NCBI GenBank assembly: GCA_934675695.1 | Contig: CAKURN010000034.1 | Span: 1 to 10,167, forward strand | DNA: 10,167 nt | Direction of reading: 5' to 3' | DNA from: an uncultured Candidatus Melainabacteria bacterium | Lineage (GTDB): Bacteria > Cyanobacteriota > Vampirovibrionia > Gastranaerophilales > Gastranaerophilaceae | In this document: positions 1 to 5,894 of the stretch, piece by piece | How the letters are laid out: each line of letters starts with the position of its first letter | How positions within the stretch are numbered: position 1 is the first letter of the stretch | Made by a program: the position numbers and the translations under genes | The notes under the pieces: generated by a model | What the model was told of the DNA's origin: nothing | What the model saw: the letters and a program-made list of their open reading frames with translations, nothing else | The model's database searches: none

Positions 1-716
1 AAAAAAACATGAAATACGATGACTACAGTGCAAAACTTCATATAAATTTAAAACAAGGTAACCACGTTCTTTCCGGAAAAGAAACAGAAGGATATTTAAG
101 ATTTAGACATGATTCTTTTGGTGATATAGGAAGAATAAGAAGACAACAATGGTTCTTTAATGCACTGATTGCAAGACTAAAAGACCCTACAGTAATCATA
201 AAATTGCCTGAATTATTAAAAATTATGCCTGAATATATTCAAACTGATTTATCCGGTTATGAGCTTACAAAATACGTTGGCATTGCAAAAAATATAGATT
301 CATCTTCTATTCAAATTGCAACTATTCCCGGTGCTCCTTCAACAAAAGGTATCATTAGCTATTGGATAATAGACCCTATTAAAACTCAAGAACTCATAGA
401 CAAAATGGTCTACAGAAATAAATCAGAAGTTCAAAATTCAGAGATTTCTGTTGGAATTTTGTATTCACCTACTGTTGAAACTCAAGCAAATGCCTTAAAA
501 GAAACTCTAGAAGCTCAAGGTTTGCAGGTTAAAACGCAATCAAATTCTTCTCTTTCAAAAGACTATATTGCACTTCACAATTTAAAAGTTACAGGTGATT
601 TTGTTAATGATTTAAAGAAAATCGTTCCGGATATTAAAGACAAACACACAATATACGATCCAATTGGGATTAATAGAACCGGAAAAGATATGACTATTGT
701 TTTGTCAGGAAATTAA
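1..716 (+). CDS. LCP (LytR-CpsA-Psr) family protein with LytR_C domain, 5'-truncated
   Basis: This is the C-terminal part of an LCP-family protein. The family comprises membrane-anchored enzymes that transfer undecaprenyl-phosphate-linked glycopolymers onto peptidoglycan outside the cell membrane. The reading frame is open to the window edge, with Lys-Asn codons before the ATG at 9, so that Met is probably internal and the N-terminal membrane anchor and first half of the catalytic domain are missing. Counting from the Met at 9, the conserved LCP block lies at about residues 29-50: LRFRHD, then GDIGRIRRQQ, with the arginines that contact the lipid pyrophosphate. A second domain from about residue 143 to the end starts with ISVGILYSP and closes with GKDMTIVLSGN, which matches LytR_C. 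The family call is firm. The exact polymer is unknown. There is no obvious terminator after the stop. Confidence 0.88.
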   Translation, partial: KNMKYDDYSAKLHINLKQGNHVLSGKETEGYLRFRHDSFGDIGRIRRQQWFFNALIARLKDPTVIIKLPELLKIMPEYIQTDLSGYELTKYVGIAKNIDSSSIQIATIPGAPSTKGIISYWIIDPIKTQELIDKMVYRNKSEVQNSEISVGILYSPTVETQANALKETLEAQGLQVKTQSNSSLSKDYIALHNLKVTGDFVNDLKKIVPDIKDKHTIYDPIGINRTGKDMTIVLSGN

Positions 717-801
717 AATAGTCTATTTATATTACGAAATATTAAGATAAATTGTTCTAAAGGTTGATTGCAATATTTCATAACTATAAGACAATCTAGT
801 T

Positions 802-1008
802 ATGATACAAAATCAAAATGAGAAATACTTACTAAAATTCATGGCTGATGGAGCTTTTGAAAAGTCAAGAAAGAATGATTTAATCAAATTAGTGTATCAA
901 TTTGGTATAAAAATCAATTTTCAAAACCAAAATCCTGTTTATCAAATTATTGATGAAATGGATTTCGATTTGAGATATAAAAACATTATTGGCAAAAAAT
1001 ATGACTAA
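802..1008 (+). CDS. Small hypothetical protein (68 aa) overlapping the cyclase start
   Basis: I do not recognise this protein. It is 68 residues, rich in Lys, Asn, Gln and aromatic residues, with no signal peptide, membrane segment or cysteine pair. Hydrophobic residues in KYLLKFMADGAF and NDLIKLVYQFGI suggest two short helices. The frame is closed by a TAA at 787-789, and no other start codon lies between that stop and the ATG at 802. There is no Shine-Dalgarno sequence, so initiation would be weak or leaderless. Its stop (TAA, 1006-1008) overlaps the ATG of the CHASE2-GGDEF gene within ATGACTAA, an arrangement typical of translational coupling. That overlap is the best evidence that it is real and linked to the cyclase. 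It could still be a chance open frame. Confidence 0.5.
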   Translation: MIQNQNEKYLLKFMADGAFEKSRKNDLIKLVYQFGIKINFQNQNPVYQIIDEMDFDLRYKNIIGKKYD

Positions 1009-2791
1009 TCAACAAAAAGAAAAATTATCACTAATCATATATTCTTTTATAATAGGATTTATATGTATCTTTTTTTTGTGGCTTGGAAATTTTAAAATTT
1101 TTCAAGATTTTATAACAAAAATTGAGCAAAACTCTTTTGACATGAGACAGGCGATTGCTTCAAAATACAAAACTTTTGACAATAATATTGTTGTTTTGGG
1201 TATTGATGATCCTACTTATGAATATATAATGGATAAATACGGTGCTTGGCCTATCACAAGAAAAGTTTGGGCAGATACTATTGAATTATTGGAAATGTCT
1301 GATGCAAAAGCAATTGTTTTTGATTTGTCTTTTTTAAAGCCAAACTTAAACGATGCTGCTTCTGATAAAGCTTTTGTTAACGTTGCAAGCAAATACAACA
1401 ACGTTTATTTTGCAATGAATTTCGACAATTATGATAAAGAAGTAAGAACACCTCCCACTATTTCTCCAAAATTTAAAGTAAAAGTAAAATCAGGAGTTCT
1501 TTCTGATAACGAATATACAACTTTTTCAAATGCAAGATTTATTATGGACGAATTGTCTTTTGCAACCAAAAACGTTGGTGCAATAAATATTAATCGTGAT
1601 AATGACGGAGTAATTAGAAAATTTGCTCCTTTATTCAAATACAAAAATGATTACTATCCTGCTTTGTCTTTAAAAGTTGCAATGGATTTGTTGAAGGTGC
1701 AAGATGTAGAGATTGATAAGACAAAAATTACACTTGGCGACAAATATACAATCCCGATTGATGAAACAAATCGTGCAATATTGAACTGGTATGGTTCAGA
1801 TGATGCTTACAAACATATATCTTTTTATAATATGTTGATTGCTCAAAAAAAACGTGATATAAAATTTTTCAAAGACAATTTTAAAAACAAAATAGTCTTT
1901 ATTGGTACTACTGCAACAAGTATGGCTGATATAAAAAGTTCTCCTGTTTCCAGTCAAATATCAGGAGTAGACTTGCATACTACTTTTTTGAACAACATTC
2001 TAGATAACAATTTTATAAAAAAATCTCCTTTAAAAGTTGATTTTTTGGTCGCTATATTTTTGTCTTTTGTAATAGGTTATTTTGTTCTTGCAAACGAATC
2101 TATCGTAAAATCATTTATGGCACTGTTTTTAATCCTGATATTTTATGGAATTTATGCTCTTGTTGTTATGTTGATGTATGATGTATGGGTTTCTGTTGTA
2201 TTCCCGTATTTGACAGTCACATCTACTTTTGTATTGGTTTATTGTGAAAAATATCTCTTAAAATCGAAAGACTACGAACAAACATATAAACTAGCTGTTA
2301 CTGATGGTTTGACTCAATTGTACAATCACAGATTTTTCCAAGAACAATTAGCTATAAATGTAAACAATTTCAGAAGATACGGTTCTGTCTTTTCAATAAT
2401 TATGATTGATATTGATTTCTTTAAAAAATTCAACGATACATACGGTCACCAGTCGGGCGATTGCGTTTTAAAACAAGTAGCAACAATAATGAGAAATACT
2501 TCTCGTGCCACTGATCTTGCTTGTAGATATGGTGGCGAAGAAATGACTTTAATTTTAAATAATACAAACAAAAAAGATGCGGTTCTATTGGCACAAAAGG
2601 TTTGCCAAACGGTAAGAAATACCCTTTTTGTTTTAGCTAATGGGGAAAAAGTCCACGTCACAATCAGTGTTGGAGTTGCAACAGTTGGCTTAAACGGTTC
2701 AAAACCTAAAGAATTAATTGAATATGCTGATAAATGTCTTTACATAGCAAAAGAAAACGGTAGAAACCAAGTCGTTTATAAAATAAAATAA
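1001..2791 (+). CDS. CHASE2-domain membrane diguanylate cyclase (GGDEF)
   Basis: This is a probable membrane receptor that makes cyclic di-GMP from two GTP. A first membrane segment (residues 9-31) is followed by an extracytoplasmic CHASE2 domain (about 33-340; note SFDMR, VVLGIDDPT, AWPITR and IVFDLSF). Three closely spaced membrane helices (about 347-422) lead to a cytoplasmic GGDEF domain (about 430-594). In that domain I see TDGLTQLYNHRFF, the metal-binding DIDFFKKFND, an intact allosteric I-site RATD (502-505), and the active-site signature GGEEM (511-515). The usual last residue of that signature is Phe; Met is a mild variant and activity is still likely. An in-frame TTG at 989 would add four residues, but the ATG at 1001 is preferred because it overlaps the upstream stop. 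Neither start has a clear ribosome-binding site. The signal sensed is unknown. Confidence 0.92.
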   Translation: MTNQQKEKLSLIIYSFIIGFICIFFLWLGNFKIFQDFITKIEQNSFDMRQAIASKYKTFDNNIVVLGIDDPTYEYIMDKYGAWPITRKVWADTIELLEMSDAKAIVFDLSFLKPNLNDAASDKAFVNVASKYNNVYFAMNFDNYDKEVRTPPTISPKFKVKVKSGVLSDNEYTTFSNARFIMDELSFATKNVGAININRDNDGVIRKFAPLFKYKNDYYPALSLKVAMDLLKVQDVEIDKTKITLGDKYTIPIDETNRAILNWYGSDDAYKHISFYNMLIAQKKRDIKFFKDNFKNKIVFIGTTATSMADIKSSPVSSQISGVDLHTTFLNNILDNNFIKKSPLKVDFLVAIFLSFVIGYFVLANESIVKSFMALFLILIFYGIYALVVMLMYDVWVSVVFPYLTVTSTFVLVYCEKYLLKSKDYEQTYKLAVTDGLTQLYNHRFFQEQLAINVNNFRRYGSVFSIIMIDIDFFKKFNDTYGHQSGDCVLKQVATIMRNTSRATDLACRYGGEEMTLILNNTNKKDAVLLAQKVCQTVRNTLFVLANGEKVHVTISVGVATVGLNGSKPKELIEYADKCLYIAKENGRNQVVYKIK

Positions 2792-2792
2792 T

Positions 2793-3221
2793 TTAATCTG
2801 TCAATTGAAAAGGGCATTTTGTGCATCTTGCTTTCGGACGAAGTATTAAATTGTCTTCCAAATCATAAAGTTTTGCAATTCTTGTTACCAATTTTTCTCC
2901 GCATTTTGGGCATTTGATTTCAAAATTTGGATTGGTAGAATTGAGAAGAATTTGCTCTCTTATTTCGTCCATTACGTTATTTTTTACAAGACTTAGATTT
3001 ATTTTTGTTTCGTAATGTTTAATTTCTTTGTTTTCTGTTTTTAAGCCTTTTGCAAGCTTTTGTCTTATGGTTGTTGGCAAAAACAACTCGTATCCCATTT
3101 CAATATTTTGAATTTGTTCTACTTCTAGTCCACAATTGTGTGCAAGCTGTTCTTGTGAGAGATTTAATTTTTCTCTTTTTTCGACAACAAATTGTGCAAG
3201 CGATTTTTGCTCTTTTTTCAT
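2793..3221 (-). CDS. XRE-type HTH protein with C-terminal zinc ribbon (142 aa)
   Basis: This is a small putative DNA-binding regulator of unknown target. Residues 8-62 look like a lambda-Cro/XRE helix-turn-helix: LAQFVVEKREKLNLSQEQLA, then GLEVEQIQNIE. A charged linker (about 62-100) leads to a four-cysteine zinc ribbon with CPKC at 104-107 and CTKC at 133-136. It starts one base after the secF stop and has no Shine-Dalgarno sequence of its own, so it is probably made by coupled translation from the secD-secF transcript. Its stop lies one base from the stop of the convergent cyclase gene. The domain calls are good. Whether it regulates the sec genes, or binds RNA or protein instead, cannot be told from sequence. 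Confidence 0.82.
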   Translation of the reverse strand: MKKEQKSLAQFVVEKREKLNLSQEQLAHNCGLEVEQIQNIEMGYELFLPTTIRQKLAKGLKTENKEIKHYETKINLSLVKNNVMDEIREQILLNSTNPNFEIKCPKCGEKLVTRIAKLYDLEDNLILRPKARCTKCPFQLTD

Positions 3222-3222
3222 T

Positions 3223-4200
3223 TTATTTTGCTTTATTCATTTTGTTTTTAACTATAGACAAGATTGGTCCTGCAACAAAGATTGAAGAATATGTACCTAC
3301 TGTAACACCAATAATAATTGCTAAAACAAATTCTTTTATATTTGCACCGCCAAAGAAATACAATGCTAATAAAGTAAACAATGTTGTTGCAGAAGTGTTT
3401 ATAGAACGAGCAATTGTTTGGTTGATTGAGTTGTTGATAATTTCATCTGTTGACATTTTCTTTGCATAAAAACGCATATTTTCACGAACTCTATCAAATA
3501 CAACAATTGTATCGTTGATTGAATAACCAATAACAGTAAGAATCGCTGTAATAAATAAGCTATCTACTGTTGTATCAAAGAATATTCCTTTTAGTGCAAA
3601 TATACCCACAACAAACAAAGCATCATGGAATAACGTCAAAAGTGCTATCCAGCCGTATTCTGTTTGAAATCTGAATGAAATGTATACAACCATTACAATA
3701 AAAGCTACAATCAATGCTATCATTGTATTTTTTAGTAATTCCGAACCTAATGTAGGGCCAACAGAGTTTACTTGTTCAAGTGAAGCACCTTTAAAATCGT
3801 CAGAAACAACTTGTGAGATATTGTTTATTCTTTCTTGGTTTTCTTTATCACTTAAAAAAGCTGTTCTTATTGAAACCAATTTTTGATTGCTTTTTTCAGC
3901 AGAAGCTTGGCTTGTTAATTGAATTACAGGATTTTTAACGTGGATTTTTTCTAAGCTTGTTCTAATTTTGTTTACAACATCGGCACTTGTTGAATTGTCC
4001 GGTGTTTCTATATTGTATTGTAAAATAGTACCACCTGTGAAATCTATTCCTAATTTCAATGGTGAGTGATTAGGTTGTGTAATCATCAAGAAAAGAATCG
4101 CAATAATGCAAGGTATTAATAATACTGCACTTATTGAAAGCCACAAATATCTGAATTTTACGATATCTAATTTGTATTTATTTTTTGTTTCTGCTGTCAT
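3223..4200 (-). CDS. secF: Protein translocase subunit SecF
   Basis: SecF pairs with SecD in the inner membrane and uses the proton motive force to pull preproteins out of the SecYEG channel. The protein has 325 residues, close to the usual SecF length. TM1 is at about 18-40, followed by the SecF signature GIDFTGGT (51-58) and a small periplasmic domain to about 145. VGPTLG (147-152) then precedes five membrane helices. The conserved intramembrane block GYSINDTIVVFDRVREN (225-241) holds Asp230, and FHDALFVVG holds Asp193. The start is supported by AGGAG (plus-strand CTCCT at 4208-4212), seven bases before the ATG. It starts 16 bases after the secD stop, so the two are surely co-transcribed. 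The XRE/zinc-ribbon gene follows after one base. Confidence 0.97.
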   Translation of the reverse strand: MTAETKNKYKLDIVKFRYLWLSISAVLLIPCIIAILFLMITQPNHSPLKLGIDFTGGTILQYNIETPDNSTSADVVNKIRTSLEKIHVKNPVIQLTSQASAEKSNQKLVSIRTAFLSDKENQERINNISQVVSDDFKGASLEQVNSVGPTLGSELLKNTMIALIVAFIVMVVYISFRFQTEYGWIALLTLFHDALFVVGIFALKGIFFDTTVDSLFITAILTVIGYSINDTIVVFDRVRENMRFYAKKMSTDEIINNSINQTIARSINTSATTLFTLLALYFFGGANIKEFVLAIIIGVTVGTYSSIFVAGPILSIVKNKMNKAK

Positions 4201-4216
4201 TTATTTACTCCTAAAA

Positions 4217-5527
4217 TTAATCCAAAACGCCGAATTTTGCTTTTTCACGTTTAGTTTCTTCAGCAACAAAAGCGTTTTGTATATCTTCTTTCTTTAAACC
4301 AAACAATTCAGGATATTTAAGATCACTTGTTCCGAAAATTAAATGCATGAAGTTTTTAGTAACTGTAATTGCACTAAACATTGATAAAATAACCCCAATT
4401 ATCAAAGTAAGAGCAAAACCTTTAACCATTGAAGCTCCAAAATAATACAAAATAATACAAGTTAATATCGTTGAAACGTTTGAATCAAAAATACTTGTCC
4501 AAGCTCTATCGAAACCTGAATTTATTGCCGTATATAGGCTTCTGCCCATTTTTAATTCTTCTTTTGTTCTTTCAAAAATAAGGATATTAGCATCTATTGC
4601 CATACCTATAGAAAGTACAAAACCTGCTATACCTGTTAAAGTAAGGGTTACCGGTATAGTCTTGTAAATTGCAAAGTTGACTAATGCATATATTGCTAAA
4701 GCAAAACAAGAAATTAAACCTAATATTCTATAATAAATTAGCATAAATATCATTACTGCACCAACGCCAATGAAACCTGCTACTTTAGATTTGTTTATAC
4801 TGTCTTGTCCAAGAGTTGGTCCAACTGTTTCTTCTTGAATTATTTTTGCTCCAACAGGTAAAGCACCTGCGTTTAGCAAATCTACCATTTCTTTTGCTTC
4901 TTCATATTCAAAACCACCTTCTCCACCTGTGATTTGAGCATGTCCGCCTGTGATTGCTTCATTTACTCTAGGAGCAGATTGCATTTCTCCATTGAAGAAG
5001 ATAGCCATTTGTTTTCCGGTTAATTCTGTTGTTAAGTTTGCGAATTTTTTTGCACCTTCTAAATTAAATTCCAATTCAACAGTCCATTCGCCGTTGCTTG
5101 GATTTGAACCTACAAGAGCTTTTTTCAAGTCTTTTCCTGTGAGGTTTGTAGATTGCCAAGTTGTTGTACCATCGAGATTTTGAACCGGTCTTTTAAATTC
5201 TAGTTGTGCTGTTTGGCCAATAAATTCTTTTGCTTTTGAAGTATCTTTTATGTTAGGTATTTCAATAAGCAATCTTTTTGTACCTATTTTTTGAACTATA
5301 GTTTCGCCAACACCCATAGCATTGACCCTGTTTTCAATTGCATATTGAAGACTGTCCATCACATCCGGTGTGATTTTAGGTACAGCTTCTGATTCTTGAG
5401 CTTCTAAAAGCAATCTCGAACCACCAACCAAATCAAGTCCCAGGCTGGTCGGTTTTTTATAAATTATAAAAATACTTCCTAATGCTATTGCAATAATTAT
5501 CCAAAAAAGAATAAGTTTATTTTTCAT
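4217..5527 (-). CDS. secD: Protein translocase subunit SecD
   Basis: SecD is the larger partner of SecF in the accessory Sec translocase complex. This form has 436 residues, shorter than E. coli SecD. TM1 is at about 4-23 and is followed by SLGLDLVGGSRLLLEA (28-43). The periplasmic P1 region runs to about 232, VGPTLG is at 235-240, and five membrane helices span about 245-397. The key intramembrane motif GMAIDANILIFERTKEEL holds Asp312. A charged cytoplasmic tail ends the protein. The start is supported by GAGGA (plus-strand TCCTC at 5534-5538), and a good promoter lies 40-68 bases upstream. It is the first gene of the run secD, secF, XRE/zinc-ribbon. I see no truncation or missing motif. Confidence 0.97.
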   Translation of the reverse strand: MKNKLILFWIIIAIALGSIFIIYKKPTSLGLDLVGGSRLLLEAQESEAVPKITPDVMDSLQYAIENRVNAMGVGETIVQKIGTKRLLIEIPNIKDTSKAKEFIGQTAQLEFKRPVQNLDGTTTWQSTNLTGKDLKKALVGSNPSNGEWTVELEFNLEGAKKFANLTTELTGKQMAIFFNGEMQSAPRVNEAITGGHAQITGGEGGFEYEEAKEMVDLLNAGALPVGAKIIQEETVGPTLGQDSINKSKVAGFIGVGAVMIFMLIYYRILGLISCFALAIYALVNFAIYKTIPVTLTLTGIAGFVLSIGMAIDANILIFERTKEELKMGRSLYTAINSGFDRAWTSIFDSNVSTILTCIILYYFGASMVKGFALTLIIGVILSMFSAITVTKNFMHLIFGTSDLKYPELFGLKKEDIQNAFVAEETKREKAKFGVLD

Positions 5528-5566
5528 TTGCGTTCCTCAAATTTCATGAATATTAATATCTTTCAA

Positions 5567-5595
5567 ATTATAACAAAAAAAAATTAAATTGTTAA
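5567..5595 (-). promoter_or_regulatory. Sigma-70-type promoter for secD
   Basis: On the minus strand there is a -35 TTAACA (5590-5595), a 17-base spacer containing a run of T's, and a perfect -10 TATAAT (5567-5572). This is five of six and six of six against the housekeeping consensus. Transcription would begin near 5560, giving a leader of about 33 bases that carries the secD ribosome-binding site. Confidence 0.7.
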
Positions 5596-5672
5596 ATTGT
5601 AAACTTAGGTAATATAAATCTTAAAAATATTACAATTTGTAAAAGAAAGCATATACATGTTATATACATTTT

Positions 5673-5778
5673 ATATGTGGAATTTATGATATACAAGTTG
5701 TTCTCTTTTCCACTCCTTCCTCCATATGCAGATTTATAGCATTAATCCAGAGTATCTTATGTGCTTTGGATTTTTTTT
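5673..5778 (+). ncRNA. Candidate small RNA or ilvC-upstream leader ending at an intrinsic terminator
   Basis: This transcript is inferred, and its start is uncertain. The plus-strand terminator at 5744-5778 must end something, yet no gene lies upstream on this strand back to the divergent secD. Weak promoter-like pairs exist: TTGTAA (5637-5642), 18 bases, TATATA (5661-5666); or TTGTTA (5589-5594), 18 bases, TATAAA (5613-5618). The RNA would hold a possible 5' hairpin (GTGGAA 5677-5682 with TTCCAC 5708-5713), a CU-rich single-stranded stretch (about 5711-5723), then the terminator. CACTCCTT at 5711-5718 is an exact complement of the ilvC ribosome-binding region AAGGAGTG (5883-5890). The layout resembles small RNAs that expose a CU-rich anti-ribosome-binding-site stretch between two hairpins. 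No known RNA family is recognised. Confidence 0.3.
5744..5778 (+). terminator. Intrinsic (Rho-independent) terminator upstream of ilvC
   Basis: AATCCAGAG (5744-5752) pairs with CTTTGGATT (5764-5772). This gives a 9-bp stem with one G-U pair and an 11-base loop, followed directly by a run of eight T's (5771-5778). The polarity is plus-strand only; the minus-strand reading lacks a T tract. It lies before the proposed ilvC promoter, so it would end a separate upstream transcript or act as an attenuator if ilvC is also read from further upstream. Confidence 0.65.
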
Positions 5779-5784
5779 GTTTAC

Positions 5785-5797
5785 AATGTTTAACATT
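5785..5797. repeat. 13-bp palindrome, possible operator
   Basis: AATGTT, a central T, then AACATT form a perfect palindrome just after the terminator and 34 bases before the ilvC -35 element. A half-site-like AATGTTT recurs at 5802-5808. It may be a binding site for a dimeric regulator, but in such AT-rich DNA a chance origin is possible. Confidence 0.3.
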
Positions 5798-5817
5798 AGC
5801 AAATGTTTTTTGAGTCA

Positions 5818-5843
5818 AAAATTACAAATATTGACGTAATTTT
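5818..5843. promoter_or_regulatory. Inverted repeat covering the ilvC -35 region, possible operator
   Basis: AAAATTAC (5818-5825) and GTAATTTT (5836-5843) are perfect 8-base inverted repeats separated by 10 bases. They flank and overlap the -35 hexamer TTGACG. A dimeric regulator binding here would block polymerase. No known operator consensus is recognised. Confidence 0.35.
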
Positions 5844-5859
5844 ATTATAAGACTAAACT
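5831..5859 (+). promoter_or_regulatory. Promoter for ilvC-sigma-pilD
   Basis: A -35 TTGACG (5831-5836) is separated by 17 bases from a -10-like TAAACT (5854-5859). The -35 matches consensus at five of six positions and the -10 at four of six. Transcription would begin near 5866, leaving a leader of about 29 bases with AAGGAG (5883-5888) six bases before the ATG. A 7-base inverted repeat, TAAACTT (5854-5860) with AAGTTTA (5873-5879), spans the expected start point. Confidence 0.5.
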
Positions 5860-5894
5860 TAAATTATTAGAGAAGTTTAAATAAGGAGTGTAAA

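Noticed and set aside
9..11. ATG at position 9 as the true start of the LCP gene
   Set aside because: The frame is open upstream to the window edge, and the protein lacks the membrane anchor and first half of the LCP domain, so this Met is internal.
3050..3469. Plus-strand open frame of 139 codons opposite the HTH gene and secF
   Set aside because: It spans the junction of two convincing minus-strand genes, and its hydrophobic composition is the complement of SecF codons. It is a shadow frame.
4437..4460. Tandem repeat of AAAATAATAC in secD
   Set aside because: It encodes ordinary hydrophobic and aromatic residues of a SecD membrane helix. Two copies of an AT-rich 10-mer in coding DNA need no special explanation.
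5686..5726. Minus-strand 13-codon frame starting ATGGAGGAAGGAGTGG within the ilvC-secD intergenic region
   Set aside because: It is very short, has no good promoter or ribosome-binding site of its own, and is simply the complement of the CU-rich stretch. Nothing beyond the start codon supports translation.
5528..5894. T-box or other known branched-chain riboswitch upstream of ilvC
   Set aside because: I looked for the conserved T-box sequence with its GGTGG core and found none, and the proposed ilvC promoter leaves only about 29 bases of leader.
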